From Alphaproteobacteria bacterium (GTDB lineage: Bacteria > Pseudomonadota > Alphaproteobacteria > Micropepsales > Micropepsaceae): a DNA stretch of 64,000 nucleotides. Of this stretch, positions 17,653-27,417 are shown piece by piece. Position 1 is the stretch's first letter. Each line of letters begins with the position of its first letter. The DNA is taken from the NCBI GenBank assembly GCA_947474645.1, contig CANJJD010000008.1, positions 44,334 to 108,333 of the forward strand, written 5' to 3'. The position numbers and the translations under genes are program-made. The notes beneath the pieces are model-generated. The model saw nothing but the letters and a program-made list of their open reading frames with translations, ran no database searches and had not been told where the DNA came from.

Positions 17653-18252
17653 TCACAAAGCCAGCATCACCAGCCAGGTGACGGTGGCGATGGTGAAGCA
17701 AAAGGCCAGCAGCGCCCACAATCCGTCGCGCGCGATGAGAGCCAGGGAGAAGGCCACCACCGCCGCATTGGGGGGAATGCCGCCCAGCGGCACCAGTTCC
17801 AGCACCGGCGTCACCAGCCCGATCAGCAGGCAGAACAGGGCGATGGCATAGAAGCAGGGGCCGCGCGTCAGCCAGGGCAGGCGCGGTCGCAGCAGGTGGT
17901 CGATGAAGCGCGCCACGGGGCGGAACTTTTGCAGGCCCCGTTCCATCTTGCCGGCGTCGATCGAGCGGCGCCCCAGCCAGCGCGGGATCCAGACATGATC
18001 GTGATGCAGCAGGATCGCCGCGGCCACCAGCACGATCACCACCGAGGTGATGGCGGGAAGGCCCGGTATCGCCCCCACCGGCGACACCGCGATCAAACTG
18101 GGCACCAGCAGCAGCGGCCCGAAGGTGCGCTGGCCGATGACGTCCATCAGCTCGTCGACCGAGACACGGCCATCGGCGTCGTTGACGCAGCAGTTGATGA
18201 GATTGTCGACCACATCTTCCAGGTCGTGATGGGCGGGTTGGTTATCGGGCAC
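17653..18252 (-). CDS. exoD: ExoD-family membrane protein
   Basis: 199-residue inner-membrane protein of the exopolysaccharide synthesis ExoD family. Typical features are a short soluble N-terminus (MPDNQPAHHDLEDVVDNLI), the segment GPLLLVPSLIAVSPVGAIPGLP near residue 65, and about four transmembrane helices. In rhizobia ExoD affects exopolysaccharide production and alkali tolerance; its biochemistry is not settled. It starts with GTG inside a 20-base repeat that also contains the end of uvrB. Confidence 0.85.
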   Translation of the reverse strand: MPDNQPAHHDLEDVVDNLINCCVNDADGRVSVDELMDVIGQRTFGPLLLVPSLIAVSPVGAIPGLPAITSVVIVLVAAAILLHHDHVWIPRWLGRRSIDAGKMERGLQKFRPVARFIDHLLRPRLPWLTRGPCFYAIALFCLLIGLVTPVLELVPLGGIPPNAAVVAFSLALIARDGLWALLAFCFTIATVTWLVMLAL

Positions 18253-18329
18253 GAGAACCGAATGCGGTTAGCGCCAGCGTAATGCCGCCGCGATAGCGGG
18301 TGGCGCGACTATCGGGCACGAGAACCGAA
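18243..18329. repeat. 20-base perfect direct repeat between exoD and uvrB
   Basis: The same 20 bases occur at 18243-18262 and 18310-18329, start to start 67 bases. The distal copy contains the last codons of uvrB (encoding FGSRAR and the stop); the other copy contains the GTG start of exoD. The 47 bases between are not themselves repeated. It may reflect a small duplication or the footprint of a lost insertion. Confidence 0.7.
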
Positions 18330-20699
18330 GGTCTTGGGCACATTCGGCCTGCCCGCGCGCTGCAGGCGCTTGCGCCCGCCCTTGGAGGGAATGGGCTTGG
18401 AGGGGCTGTCGTCGGTCGAATAGGTGATCTCGGCGTCCAGGTTGGCGCGCGCCACGTCCGACTGGCGGGCAAAGGGATCGTCGGCGATGGCCAGGGCGGT
18501 GGATTGCAGCCGCTTCAGCTCGTCGCGCAGCCGGGCGGCCTCCTCGAATTCCAGGTCGGCGGCGGCGGCGCGCATTTTCTTCTCGATGTCGGCGATGATG
18601 GCCTTGATGTTGTGGCCGACGAATTCGCGGCCGTCTTGCGCCAGCGCCCCGCCATCCACCGTGACATGGTCGCGCTCATACATGCTGCCCATGATGTCGG
18701 CGATCCTGGCCTTCACGCTGGCGGGGGTGATGCCGTGTTCCTTGTTGTACGCCTCCTGCTTGGCGCGGCGCCGGCCGGTCTCGGCCATGGCGCGCTCCAT
18801 CGAGCCGGTGATGCGGTCGGCATAAAGAATGACTTTGCCGTCCACGTTGCGCGCGGCGCGGCCGATGGTCTGGACCAGCGACGTCTCGCTGCGCAGGAAA
18901 CCTTCCTTGTCGGCATCCAGGATGGCGACCAACCCGCATTCGGGAATGTCGAGGCCCTCGCGCAGCAGGTTGATGCCGATCAGCACGTCGAAAGCGCCCA
19001 GGCGCAGATCGCGGATGATCTCGATACGCTCCAGCGTTTCCACATCGCTGTGCATGTAGCGCACGCGGATGCCCTGTTCGTGCATGTATTCAGTCAGATC
19101 CTCGGCCATCTTCTTGGTCAGGGTGGTGACCAGGACGCGATAGCCCTTCTTGGCGATCAGATGGCATTCGGCGATCAGGTCATCGACCTGGCTTTCGACC
19201 GGGCGGATCTCGACCGGCGGATCAATCAAGCCGGTGGGGCGAATGACCTGTTCGGTGAAGACGCCGCCGGTGCGCTCCATCTCCCAGTTGCCCGGCGTGG
19301 CGCTGACATAGAGCGACTGGGGCCGCATCGCGTCCCATTCCTCGAACTTCAGCGGCCGGTTGTCGATGCAGGAGGGCAGGCGGAAGCCGTATTCGGCAAG
19401 CGTGAACTTGCGGCGATAGTCGCCTTTGTACATGGCGCCGATCTGCGGCACCGTCACATGGCTTTCATCCGCGAACACCAAGGCGTTGTCGGGCAGGTAT
19501 TCGAACAGGGTGGGCGGCGGCTCGCCGGGTTTGCGGCCCGTCAGCCAGCGCGAGTAATTCTCGATGCCGGCGCAGCTTCCGGTGGCCTCGATCATCTCCA
19601 GGTCGAAGGTGGTGCGCTGTTCCAGCCGCTGGGCTTCCAGCAGCTTGCCCTTGGCGCGATGGTCGGCCAGGGCGGTGACCAGCTCGGCCTTGATGCCCTT
19701 CATCGCCTGCTGCAGCGTGGGCCGCGGCGTGACGTAGTGGCTGTTGGCGTAGATCTTGATCGCGTCCAGCACGCCGGCCTTGTGGCCGGTCAGGGGATCG
19801 AACTCGGTGATATTGTCCACCGTGTCGCCGAACAGTTCGACGCGCCAGGCGCGGTCTTCCTGGTGCGCCGGGAAGATGTCAATCACATCGCCGCGCACCC
19901 GGAAGGCGCCGCGGGTGAAATTGTCGTCATTGCGCCGGTATTGCAGCGCCACCAGATTCTGGATGGCGGCATTGCGATCGATCTTGTCGCCGCGCGCGAT
20001 CCCCACGGCGGTGCCCGAATAGGTCTCCACCGAGCCGATGCCATAGATGCACGACACCGAGGCGACGATGATGACGTCGTCGCGCTCCAGGATCGCCCGC
20101 GTCGCCGAATGGCGCATGCGGTCGATCTCTTCATTTATCGAGCTGTCCTTCTCGATATAGGTGTCGGTGCGCGGGATATAGGCTTCCGGCTGGTAGTAGT
20201 CGTAATAGCTGACGAAATACTCCACCGCGTTTTCGGGGAAGAAGGTCTTGAACTCGCTGTAGAGCTGCGCCGCCAATGTCTTGTTGGGCGCGAGGATCAA
20301 GGCGGGGCGCTGGGTGGCCTCGATGATCTTGGCCATGGTGAAGGTCTTGCCCGAACCGGTGACGCCGAGCAGCACCTGGTCGCGCTCATGCGCGTTGACC
20401 CCGGCCACCAGCTCGGGGATGGCGGTGCGCTGGTCGCCGGCCGGCTCATACTCGCTGACCAGCTTGAACTTCTTGCCGCCTTCGGATTTCACCGGACGGG
20501 CCGGGCGGTGGGGCACGAACTGGCTGATCGGCACTGTCTCATAGGCCGGGTCGATGGCGGGGTCGGCCTCGGGCTTGAACACCACCGCGTCCACCGCCGC
20601 CTGGAACTTGGCGGCATTGTCGCTCATCCCCCCCACTTCCGATTTGGAGTGGGCGCGCGGCTTCTTCGAGCGGGGGACCATGCCGTTATTGTGGGCCAT
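18309..20699 (-). CDS. uvrB: excinuclease ABC subunit B
   Basis: DNA helicase-like damage-recognition subunit of nucleotide excision repair. Motifs include Walker A GVTGSGKT, the beta-hairpin region ([23 protein letters not shown]), DESHVT, and helicase motifs near QTIGRAARN, ending in a UVR domain ([15 protein letters not shown]) and a basic C-terminus. About 796 residues if started at 20699; the ATG at 20627 (MSDNAAKF) has a better purine-rich site and may be the real start. Not adjacent to uvrC, as is usual. Confidence 0.96.
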   Translation of the reverse strand: MAHNNGMVPRSKKPRAHSKSEVGGMSDNAAKFQAAVDAVVFKPEADPAIDPAYETVPISQFVPHRPARPVKSEGGKKFKLVSEYEPAGDQRTAIPELVAGVNAHERDQVLLGVTGSGKTFTMAKIIEATQRPALILAPNKTLAAQLYSEFKTFFPENAVEYFVSYYDYYQPEAYIPRTDTYIEKDSSINEEIDRMRHSATRAILERDDVIIVASVSCIYGIGSVETYSGTAVGIARGDKIDRNAAIQNLVALQYRRNDDNFTRGAFRVRGDVIDIFPAHQEDRAWRVELFGDTVDNITEFDPLTGHKAGVLDAIKIYANSHYVTPRPTLQQAMKGIKAELVTALADHRAKGKLLEAQRLEQRTTFDLEMIEATGSCAGIENYSRWLTGRKPGEPPPTLFEYLPDNALVFADESHVTVPQIGAMYKGDYRRKFTLAEYGFRLPSCIDNRPLKFEEWDAMRPQSLYVSATPGNWEMERTGGVFTEQVIRPTGLIDPPVEIRPVESQVDDLIAECHLIAKKGYRVLVTTLTKKMAEDLTEYMHEQGIRVRYMHSDVETLERIEIIRDLRLGAFDVLIGINLLREGLDIPECGLVAILDADKEGFLRSETSLVQTIGRAARNVDGKVILYADRITGSMERAMAETGRRRAKQEAYNKEHGITPASVKARIADIMGSMYERDHVTVDGGALAQDGREFVGHNIKAIIADIEKKMRAAAADLEFEEAARLRDELKRLQSTALAIADDPFARQSDVARANLDAEITYSTDDSPSKPIPSKGGRKRLQRAGRPNVPKTFGSRAR

Positions 20700-20829
20700 G
20701 CCGGTAATATAGGGGCACACGAGGGTTTTTGCAGGGGTTAGGCTCGTTTTTGGCGCGATTTATGGCTATGGAACTGGTGCGCCGGCCAAGGCCGGAGCCA
20801 CCATCTAAAATGCGCGCAAGGGACGGAAC

Positions 20830-21375
20830 ATGCATAAACGCAATCTGGTCGAGACAGTGCTGGAACAGGCGCTGTTCAAGTCGCGCTGGCTGCTGGCGCC
20901 CTTCTATCTGGGCATGGTGGCGTCGCTGGTGATGCTGCTGGCGGCCTTTGTGGCCGAACTGATCCATGCCTTCCCCGCCGCGATGAACCTCAACAATGTG
21001 GATCCCGAAAAGGTGATCCTGGCGGTGCTGGGCATGATCGACCTGTCGCTGGCCGGCAACCTGGTGGTGATCGTGATTTTCTCCGGCTATGAGAATTTCG
21101 TCTCCAAGATCAACACCGAGAATGCCGAGGACCGGCCTGGCTGGATGGGCACGCTGGATTTCTCCGGCCTGAAGATGAAGCTGATCGGCTCGATCGTGGC
21201 GATCTCGGCCATTTCGCTGCTGCGCGCCTTCATGACCCTGACCGAGGAAGGCGCGATCCTGGATGAGCCCAAGCTGCGCTGGATGCTGTTCCTGCACCTG
21301 ACCTTCGTGATGTCGGGGCTGTTGTTCGCGGCGATGGATTACATCGGCAACCGCGCCGAATATCCCAAGCACTAA
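20830..21375 (+). CDS. yqhA: YqhA/UPF0114 family inner-membrane protein
   Basis: 181-residue membrane protein of the UPF0114 (TIGR00645) family: VLEQALFKSRWLLAPFYLGMVASLVML at the start, then LGMIDLSLAGNLVVIVIFSGYENFVS, and WMGTLDFSGLKMKLIGSIVAISAISLLRAFM. About four transmembrane helices. Function is unknown across the family. It stands alone, ending at a strong terminator. Confidence 0.92.
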   Translation: MHKRNLVETVLEQALFKSRWLLAPFYLGMVASLVMLLAAFVAELIHAFPAAMNLNNVDPEKVILAVLGMIDLSLAGNLVVIVIFSGYENFVSKINTENAEDRPGWMGTLDFSGLKMKLIGSIVAISAISLLRAFMTLTEEGAILDEPKLRWMLFLHLTFVMSGLLFAAMDYIGNRAEYPKH

Positions 21376-21395
21376 ACACCCGAGCACCAAACAAA

Positions 21396-21424
21396 AGGGC
21401 CGCCCCGTTGGGGCGGCCCTTTTT
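21396..21424 (+). terminator. terminator after yqhA
   Basis: 11-bp stem, 21396-21406 with 21410-21420, three-base loop, followed by TTTTT. A-rich bases on the other side could serve the convergent gene. Confidence 0.9.
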
Positions 21425-21442
21425 CATTTCTGCAAGATTGAC

Positions 21443-21823
21443 TTACTTGGCGGCGGCAACCGCATCGGCGGTGGCCTTGGCGGCGGCTTGCGCGCCGGCC
21501 AGGTCGGCATTGCCCACACCCGCCTTGGCGGAAGCGGCGATGGTGGTCAGCTTGGCCTTCTGCGCCGCGTCGGTGGTGTCGTTGATGGCGCCCGTGCCGG
21601 CATTGCCGCACGGATTGCCGGCAGCGGCGTCAAAGCCGGCGCCGCTGGGGCCGACCAGGCAGTTCACGGCATGCTGCAGATGCTTGTGCACCATGGCGAT
21701 GTCGGCCTGGGTGGCGGCCATGCCGGCATGGGTCTGGGCGGTAGACAGTTCGCCCGCCAGGTCGGCGAAGGCGGGGGTGGCAAACAGCGCGGCGGCGCCG
21801 GCCAGCATGATCAGTTTCTTCAT
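21443..21823 (-). CDS. exported alanine-rich protein of unknown function
   Basis: 126 residues. A signal peptide (MKKLIMLAGAAALFATPAFA) precedes a helical, Ala-rich mature domain. The motif MVHKHLQHAVNCLVG and a second cysteine (GNPCGNAG) are visible, so one disulfide is possible. Similar small periplasmic helical proteins occur in alphaproteobacteria, but I know no function. Confidence 0.7.
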   Translation of the reverse strand: MKKLIMLAGAAALFATPAFADLAGELSTAQTHAGMAATQADIAMVHKHLQHAVNCLVGPSGAGFDAAAGNPCGNAGTGAINDTTDAAQKAKLTTIAASAKAGVGNADLAGAQAAAKATADAVAAAK

Positions 21824-21852
21824 GGGGTTTCCTCTTGGGGCTGCTCAAAGAA

Positions 21853-21885
21853 TTGGGGCGCACGGGTAGTCCCCATGCGCCCCAA
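21853..21885 (-). terminator. terminator after the SYLF gene
   Basis: 10-bp stem TTGGGGCGCA (21853-21862) with TGCGCCCCAA (21876-21885), followed on the minus strand by TTCTTTG. It sits between the SYLF gene and the 126-residue exported protein. Confidence 0.75.
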
Positions 21886-21907
21886 AGCTTACTCCGATTG
21901 GGAGGCT

Positions 21908-22534
21908 TTACCAGATGCTGGCGAGATTACGGCGCAGGGCCTGGGCTTGCGGGCCGGTGGCCGGAACTTCGTTCATCTCCTTGTCCTGCTTGATAATGGT
22001 GCCGTTGAAGGTCAGGCCGCCATAGGCGCCCGTGCCCGAGGCCCAGACCACGATGTCGCCGCCATGGCTGGTGGTGGCGCCTTCGGCGGCGCTGGACAGG
22101 TTCACCACGGTGATGCCGGCGCCGGCGCCCAGCTTGAACTCACCCTTTTCAATGCCGCGCAGGGCGCGCTTGGAATTGATGATGAACACCAGCTTGGCCT
22201 GTTCCAGGCCGATCTGCAGGCCAAAGCTGGCCGAACCCATGTCGTAGAAGCGCGGGGTGCTCCAGCCGCGGCCGGTGCGGTGCAGCAAAACGCCGGAGCC
22301 GCCTTCAGCGCCGAAGATGAAGCCGGCCTTGACCAGCTTGGGCACGATGTAGATCGCCTCGGCGCCCTGCAGCATGGTGCGGGCGGTGCCGAAGGCCGGG
22401 TCACTGCGCAGGTCGTTCACGACCTCGTTGGCGTTGCGCAGCAGTTCGCCCTTGTCGGCGGCTTGGGCGGGAAGGGTGAAACAGGCGGCGGCAAGGGCGG
22501 CAATCGACGCCAGCCGGGTCAATGACTTGAGCAT
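21908..22534 (-). CDS. SYLF-domain (Ysc84-like) exported lipid-binding protein
   Basis: 208 residues. A signal peptide (cut near PAQAA, residue 25) precedes a SYLF domain: ILxGAxAIYIVPKLVKAGFIFGAEGGSGVLLHRTGRGWSTPRFYDMGSAS, then GLQIGLEQAKLVFIINS and KLGAGAGITV. SYLF domains bind phosphoinositides in eukaryotes; in bacteria they are periplasmic and of unknown role. An independent transcription unit. Confidence 0.9.
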   Translation of the reverse strand: MLKSLTRLASIAALAAACFTLPAQAADKGELLRNANEVVNDLRSDPAFGTARTMLQGAEAIYIVPKLVKAGFIFGAEGGSGVLLHRTGRGWSTPRFYDMGSASFGLQIGLEQAKLVFIINSKRALRGIEKGEFKLGAGAGITVVNLSSAAEGATTSHGGDIVVWASGTGAYGGLTFNGTIIKQDKEMNEVPATGPQAQALRRNLASIW

Positions 22535-22590
22535 GGGAAAATCCTTTTGGGGGCCAATGCGCCGATAACGCGGATGGGCCGCAAAGGTTC

Positions 22591-22746
22591 CTAACGGCGC
22601 CGGAAGGCCCGCGCCAGGACCAGGCCGGCGACAAAACCCAGCACGGCCGCGATCAGGGCGAACTTGACCACCATCCCGATCACCTTGAGGACGATGAACA
22701 GGAGCGCGGCCAGGATCAGGCCGGCGATGATTTCGAATGTTCTCAT
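22591..22746 (-). CDS. small two-helix membrane protein
   Basis: 51 residues from the ATG at 22746 (MRTFEIIAGLILAALLFIVLKVIGMV...LAARAFRRR-like end). Two hydrophobic segments and a basic C-terminus. No recognised family. A start 30 bases upstream is possible. Confidence 0.55.
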   Translation of the reverse strand: MRTFEIIAGLILAALLFIVLKVIGMVVKFALIAAVLGFVAGLVLARAFRRR

Positions 22747-22779
22747 GAATCGTCTCCCGCGCAGTGCAGAAGACAAGCC

Positions 22780-23922
22780 TCAGGCGGCGGTGGTGTCAAT
22801 CACGACCGGCTTCTTGATCAGCGAGCTTTCGCCCTGGACCTTCTCGCCAAAGCCGCTGGAGAAGTCCTGGAAGATCGCGGCCAGTTCGTCGCCGTCGATA
22901 TAGGTGGGGCCGCCCGGCGGGAAGCGATAGCGCCAGAAGCTGACAATGTGGGAAATGGCGCCCAGCTTCTCGCCCAGCTCCAGGAACATGTAGGGTGCGC
23001 TGAGCAGGAAGTCGCGGAAGGTCTTGGGCGACTGGTGCTCCACCAGGTCATTGAAGGAGGAGTCGTAGACCGCCAGCGCCTTGTTCACGTGATTGCCGTT
23101 GTCGCGCACCATCGAGATGATGTTGCGGCGCGCGGCCGTCAGATAGACTTTCTGTTCCAGCGTCAGCCCGCCATGGGGCTGGATGGTATTGATCTCGCGC
23201 AGCACGCCCATCACGTCGGGCCAGAACTTGCCCATCGACCATTTGTAATAAAGAAAGCCGCGCCAACTGAAGACGCCTTCGCGGAAGTCGTTGCCGGTCA
23301 GGCCCAGGGTCAGGCGCAGCGGCTCCAGCTTCTCGTCAATTTCGTTGGACAGCATGGCCGTCACCAGGCGCCCGGAAGAGGCGTCATTGCCGCCCGCCAG
23401 CATGATCAGCTTGGACATTTCCTGGCTGACGAAACGGTGCATGCGTTCCTGGTCGCCTTCGGAGATGGCGAAATAGCTGGGCGAGACCTCGATCTGGTGG
23501 TTGCGCAGATGCTCGCGCAGCAGGAAGGGGTCCAGGCTGGGCACCGCGTTCAGCAGGCGCAGCACCGTCAGGTCGCGCTCCAGAGAGCCGGCATTGTAAT
23601 TGCCCACCTCGCGCAAGGTCTCGGCATAGCCGCGCTGGTCCACGAACAGCGAGCGGCCGCCGGCGCGCAGATCGGTCGAATCGAAGGGAATGATGATCTT
23701 GGTCGCCACCGCGCGCGGGCTGGCGAACAGGTATGTTTCATCCGCCCGGGTGCGGTGCTTGAGCAGGAAGGTCTTGTTGATGATGGGCGAGACGAAGAGC
23801 GGCTTTTCCAGATGTTCCGGATTGTCCACATTGTCGGCGGCGATGCGGAAAAGATTCAGCACGCGGCTGGTGGAGGCTCCCCCCAGCGCGGTGAGAAACC
23901 GGACCGAACGATCATTGGACAC
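22780..23922 (-). CDS. conserved-looking protein of unknown function
   Basis: About 380 residues if translation starts at the GTG at 23922 (VSNDRSVRFLTALGGAS). Predicted soluble and mostly helical, with no signal peptide. Segments that look conserved are LFVSPIINKTFLLKHR, IIIPFDSTDLRAGGRSLFVDQRGY and FSWRGFLYYKWSMGKFWPDV. I do not recognise a domain or catalytic motif. The upstream extension to 24129 is basic and overlaps the divergent MBL gene, so it is probably not coding. Confidence 0.7.
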   Translation of the reverse strand: MSNDRSVRFLTALGGASTSRVLNLFRIAADNVDNPEHLEKPLFVSPIINKTFLLKHRTRADETYLFASPRAVATKIIIPFDSTDLRAGGRSLFVDQRGYAETLREVGNYNAGSLERDLTVLRLLNAVPSLDPFLLREHLRNHQIEVSPSYFAISEGDQERMHRFVSQEMSKLIMLAGGNDASSGRLVTAMLSNEIDEKLEPLRLTLGLTGNDFREGVFSWRGFLYYKWSMGKFWPDVMGVLREINTIQPHGGLTLEQKVYLTAARRNIISMVRDNGNHVNKALAVYDSSFNDLVEHQSPKTFRDFLLSAPYMFLELGEKLGAISHIVSFWRYRFPPGGPTYIDGDELAAIFQDFSSGFGEKVQGESSLIKKPVVIDTTAA

Positions 23923-24047
23923 TGGAAAACCCCGCCACCAAAAGCTTGTGCAATATGCCCGCACCATGCCGGGTTCCCGATTAACGCCGTCTTTACCGCG
24001 CGGGCAAAAGGCGTAAGGTCTGCGCAGATTTCGCAGGTTAATAAAGC

Positions 24048-24932
24048 GTGAATTTCGACCGCTCGCTGGACGTGCCCGCCGGGGTGGAAGTGCGGTTGTC
24101 GCCCTTGGTGTCGCGCATCCTGGCGCCAAACCCTTCTGCTTTCACCTTCAAGGGCACGGGGACCTACATCCTGGGGGCCGGCGCGGACGCCATGGTGGTC
24201 GATCCGGGACCGGATATCCCATCGCATGTCGCAGCCTTGCAGCGCGCGCTGGCGGGACGGCGACTGCGCCATATCCTGATCACCCATACCCACCGCGACC
24301 ATTGCCCCGCCGCCGCGCCGCTGAAGGCCTGGGACGCAAATGCCAGGACATACGCGCTGGCGCCCGCGGCGCCGGCCGCGTTGGGCGAGGGCGCCGCGGA
24401 TGAAGCGCATGACCATGACTTTGTGCCCGACGTGATGGTGACGGACGGCCAGAATATCGCCGGTGACGGCTTCGACATCACCTGCGTGGCGACGCCGGGC
24501 CATACCGCCAATCACATGTGCTATGCCCTGGCGCAGGAGAAGGCTCTGTTCAGCGGCGATCATGTTATGGGCTGGTCCACCAGCGTGATCGCGCCGCCCG
24601 ACGGCGACATGGGCCAGTATCTTGCCAGCCTCGACAGGCTGGCGGCGCGGGACGATGCAATTTTCTATCCCACCCATGGCTCGCCGATCCAGCAGCCAAG
24701 GCGCTGGTTACACGAACTGATCGCCCATCGCCGCCGGCGCGAGGCGCAGATCCTGGACGCGGTGCAGGACGCGGCTGCCATTCCGGCCATCGTGGAAAAA
24801 CTTTATCCGGGGATCGACATCGCGCTGCGCGGCGCGGCGGCGCTGCAGACAGGTGCGCATCTGGACTATCTGAAGGCGCGCGGACTTGTCGTCGAAAAAG
24901 CCGGGCAGTGGCTCAGAAGTGGAACTGGTTGA
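24048..24932 (+). CDS. metallo-beta-lactamase-fold hydrolase
   Basis: 294 residues from a GTG start. The zinc-binding motif HTHRDH is at residues 80-85, with further ligands in TPGHTANHM, FSGDHVMGW and THGSP. A C-terminal winged-helix-like segment (HELIAHRRRREAQILDAV...LYPGI) is typical of LACTB2-like enzymes. Substrates in this group include RNA and thioesters; none can be assigned here. It overlaps the convergent DUF1499 gene by 20 bases. Confidence 0.9.
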   Translation: MNFDRSLDVPAGVEVRLSPLVSRILAPNPSAFTFKGTGTYILGAGADAMVVDPGPDIPSHVAALQRALAGRRLRHILITHTHRDHCPAAAPLKAWDANARTYALAPAAPAALGEGAADEAHDHDFVPDVMVTDGQNIAGDGFDITCVATPGHTANHMCYALAQEKALFSGDHVMGWSTSVIAPPDGDMGQYLASLDRLAARDDAIFYPTHGSPIQQPRRWLHELIAHRRRREAQILDAVQDAAAIPAIVEKLYPGIDIALRGAAALQTGAHLDYLKARGLVVEKAGQWLRSGTG

Positions 24933-25674
24933 AGAAGGTCTTGAGCCGCGCGGCATTGCGGCCATGGTCCTTTTCGCCGTCACGGCTTTCCGCGCGCAGG
25001 TCAATGCGGCTGCCCATGGTGCCGGCCGGGCGCACGCGAACAACGATGTCGCTGATGCGCCCGAACCACAGGCTCTTGTCGGTGGCCTCGATGCGCAAAT
25101 CCTTTTCGCTGGCGTCCATAATTGTCCAGCCCAGCTTCTGTACCGTCGCATAGGCGCGCCAATAGGCCTTCTGCGGCGACACCAACAGTCCCGCATGCGG
25201 CTTGGTCAGGGCGGGATACTTGTCATGCAGGGCATAGGCGATGGTGACCTGTTCGCCCTTGTAGGCAATCTTGCGTGATCCATCGAACACGCGGCTGTTG
25301 GCGGGCTGGGCCTTGGCCAGCGCCACGAATTCGGGCGGGTCTTCCGGGTCGGTGGTAACGTCATGGATGGGCAGCGCCGCGACGCCGTAATAGAGGTAAG
25401 TGAGCGGGTGGTAGAGAAAGATCAGCGACCCCACCAGCGCGGCCATGCCGATGCGCTTGCCCTCGCCGGCGTTGCGGGTCAGCGCCCATTTCAGCCACAC
25501 CAGGGCCAGAACCAGGGCCGCAAGCCCCAGCCCCACGGCGGGGATCATCAGGGTGCTGCCGGCCTTGTCGGTGACAAGGCCCAGCCGCACACACGCCACC
25601 ACGCCGATGCCGGCCAGGACGGCCAGAACCAGGCAGGCCAGCGCACCGCGTGCGGCAAACAGTTGCAAACGCAT
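24913..25674 (-). CDS. DUF1499 membrane protein
   Basis: About 253 residues. The N-terminal half has three transmembrane helices (LACLVLAVLAGIGVVACVRLG; LMIPAVGLGLAALVLALVWL; IGMAALVGSLIFLYHPLTYLYYG). The C-terminal half is the DUF1499 domain (HDVTTDPEDPPEFVAL...GWTIMDASEKDLRIEATDKSLWFGRISDIVVRVRP...SRIDLRAESR). Function unknown. The start at 25674 opens directly at the membrane segment; 25701 is the alternative. Confidence 0.85.
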   Translation of the reverse strand: MRLQLFAARGALACLVLAVLAGIGVVACVRLGLVTDKAGSTLMIPAVGLGLAALVLALVWLKWALTRNAGEGKRIGMAALVGSLIFLYHPLTYLYYGVAALPIHDVTTDPEDPPEFVALAKAQPANSRVFDGSRKIAYKGEQVTIAYALHDKYPALTKPHAGLLVSPQKAYWRAYATVQKLGWTIMDASEKDLRIEATDKSLWFGRISDIVVRVRPAGTMGSRIDLRAESRDGEKDHGRNAARLKTFFNQFHF

Positions 25675-25753
25675 GGGAGAAATCCGGGAATGGGCGTTCA
25701 ATTGCGCACATCATAAGGTAGATTCCCGCCCGCTGCGATAGTGAGACCGCCAG

Positions 25754-27148
25754 ATGCCCAATCCCACCCTCTCCAACACCCAGGCCCGCGACATGGCGAG
25801 CCTGCTCCACCCCTTCACCAACCTCACCGTCCTGCGCCAGACCGGCCCCCTGGTGGTGGAGCGCGGCAAGGGCGTGTTCGTCTATGGCGCCGACGGCAAG
25901 GATTACCTGGAAGCGATGGGCGGGTTGTGGTGCACCGCCCTGGGCTGGGGCGAGGAAGAGCTGGTGGAAGCCGCCGTCGAGCAGATGCGCAAGCTGCCCT
26001 TCGCCCATGTCTTTGGCGGCAAGAGCCATGAGCCCGCCATCGCGCTGGCGGAAAAATTGAAGGAGATGGCGCCCATGCCGGTGGGCAAGGTGTTCTTCGC
26101 CAATTCCGGCTCGGAAGCCAATGACAGCCAGATCAAGTTCATGTGGTACGCCGCCAATGCGCGCGGGCTGACGGGGCGCAAGAAGATTATCGCCCGCACC
26201 AAGGCCTATCATGGCGTGACCCTGGCCAGCGCCAGCCTGACGGGGCTGGACGCTTTCCACAAAAGCTTCGACCTGCCGTTCGATTTCACGGTGCGGGTGG
26301 AATGCCCGCATTATTATCGCGGCGGCCGTGACGGCGAGAGCGAGGAGCAATATTCCGCCCGTCTCGCCGCCGACCTGGAAGCCACCATCCTGCGCGAAGG
26401 CCCCGACACCATTGCCGCCATGTTCGTGGAGGCGGTGATGGGCGCGGGCGGCGCGATGGTGCCGCCACGCGGCTACTTCGAGGCGATCACGCCGATCCTG
26501 GACAAGTACGGCATCTTCCTGGTGGACGATGAAGTGATTTGCGGCTTCGGCCGCACCGGCAATGCCTTTGGCTGCCAGACCTACAATTACCAGCCCGACT
26601 CCATGTCCATCGCCAAGGCGCTGTCATCGGCCTATCTGCCGATCTCGGCAGTGTTGTTGTCGCCGGAGCTGGTGGAGATCATTGAGGAAGAAGCCACCCG
26701 CATCGGCGGCTTGTGGCATGCCTTCACCTACAGCGCCCATCCGGTGGCCGCGGCGGTGGCGCTGAAGACTCTGGAATTGTACGAGCGGCGCGACACCTTC
26801 GGCCATGTGCGCAAAGTCAGCATCGTCTTCCAGAAAATGCTGAAGGCTCTGGGCGATCATCCGCTGGTGGGCGAGGCCAATGGCGTGGGCCTGATCGGCG
26901 GCATTGAATTGACGCCGGACAAGAAGAGCAAGCGCAACTTCGAGGCCGCCAAGGGCGTGGGCGCCAAATGCGCCGCCCTCTGCCAGGACGAAGGCATCAT
27001 CGTGCGCGCCCTTCTGCATGACCGCATCGCGCTGTGCCCGCCGCTGGTGATCAACGAGGCGGAGATCGGCGAACTCTTCGCCCGCCTGACCCGTGCCCTG
27101 GACAAGACCCTGGACTGGGTGAAGGCCGAAAAGCTTATCCAGGTCTAG
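25754..27148 (+). CDS. class III (omega) aminotransferase
   Basis: 464-residue PLP transaminase. The cofactor-site motif DDEVICGFGRTG and the catalytic lysine region MSIAKALSSAYLPISA are present, with GSEANDSQIKFMWY near residue 118 and TKAYHGVTLASASLTG. It resembles beta-alanine/pyruvate, GABA or taurine-type transaminases; the amino donor is not readable from sequence. It overlaps the next minus-strand gene by 4 bases. Confidence 0.93.
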   Translation: MPNPTLSNTQARDMASLLHPFTNLTVLRQTGPLVVERGKGVFVYGADGKDYLEAMGGLWCTALGWGEEELVEAAVEQMRKLPFAHVFGGKSHEPAIALAEKLKEMAPMPVGKVFFANSGSEANDSQIKFMWYAANARGLTGRKKIIARTKAYHGVTLASASLTGLDAFHKSFDLPFDFTVRVECPHYYRGGRDGESEEQYSARLAADLEATILREGPDTIAAMFVEAVMGAGGAMVPPRGYFEAITPILDKYGIFLVDDEVICGFGRTGNAFGCQTYNYQPDSMSIAKALSSAYLPISAVLLSPELVEIIEEEATRIGGLWHAFTYSAHPVAAAVALKTLELYERRDTFGHVRKVSIVFQKMLKALGDHPLVGEANGVGLIGGIELTPDKKSKRNFEAAKGVGAKCAALCQDEGIIVRALLHDRIALCPPLVINEAEIGELFARLTRALDKTLDWVKAEKLIQV

Positions 27149-27345
27149 CCGACCCGGCGTTCCAGCAGAGCGCTGGGCCTTGTGTAGATCAGCGCTTCGC
27201 CGGCCCACACTTCCAGTTTCTTGGCGCGGGGTGTCTTCATGGCATGCGCCAGGATCTTGGCGCGCTGGTCATCATCGCAAGTGGCGGAAAATTTGTAGGT
27301 GAGGGCGCCGGCCTCATCGAGATAGCAGATTTCATAAGCAGGCAT
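27145..27345 (-). CDS. small uncharacterised protein
   Basis: 66 residues: MPAYEICYLDEAGALTYKFSATCDDDQRAKILAHAMKTP...EVWAGEALIYTRP. The alternating strands and helix resemble small alphaproteobacterial proteins of unknown function. No signal peptide. Convergent with the aminotransferase. Confidence 0.7.
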   Translation of the reverse strand: MPAYEICYLDEAGALTYKFSATCDDDQRAKILAHAMKTPRAKKLEVWAGEALIYTRPSALLERRVG

Positions 27346-27417
27346 GTTGGGCTCCGAAACGCGCTGACAGTATCTACCCCGCTTGTTCCCAGCTTTGCGC
27401 GACGCGGGCGCGAAAGT

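Noticed and set aside
18300..20741. An 813-codon open frame on the plus strand
   Set aside because: It lies antisense to uvrB. Its translation is rich in His, Gln, Asp and Gly as expected of a GC-rich antisense frame, and shows no domain.
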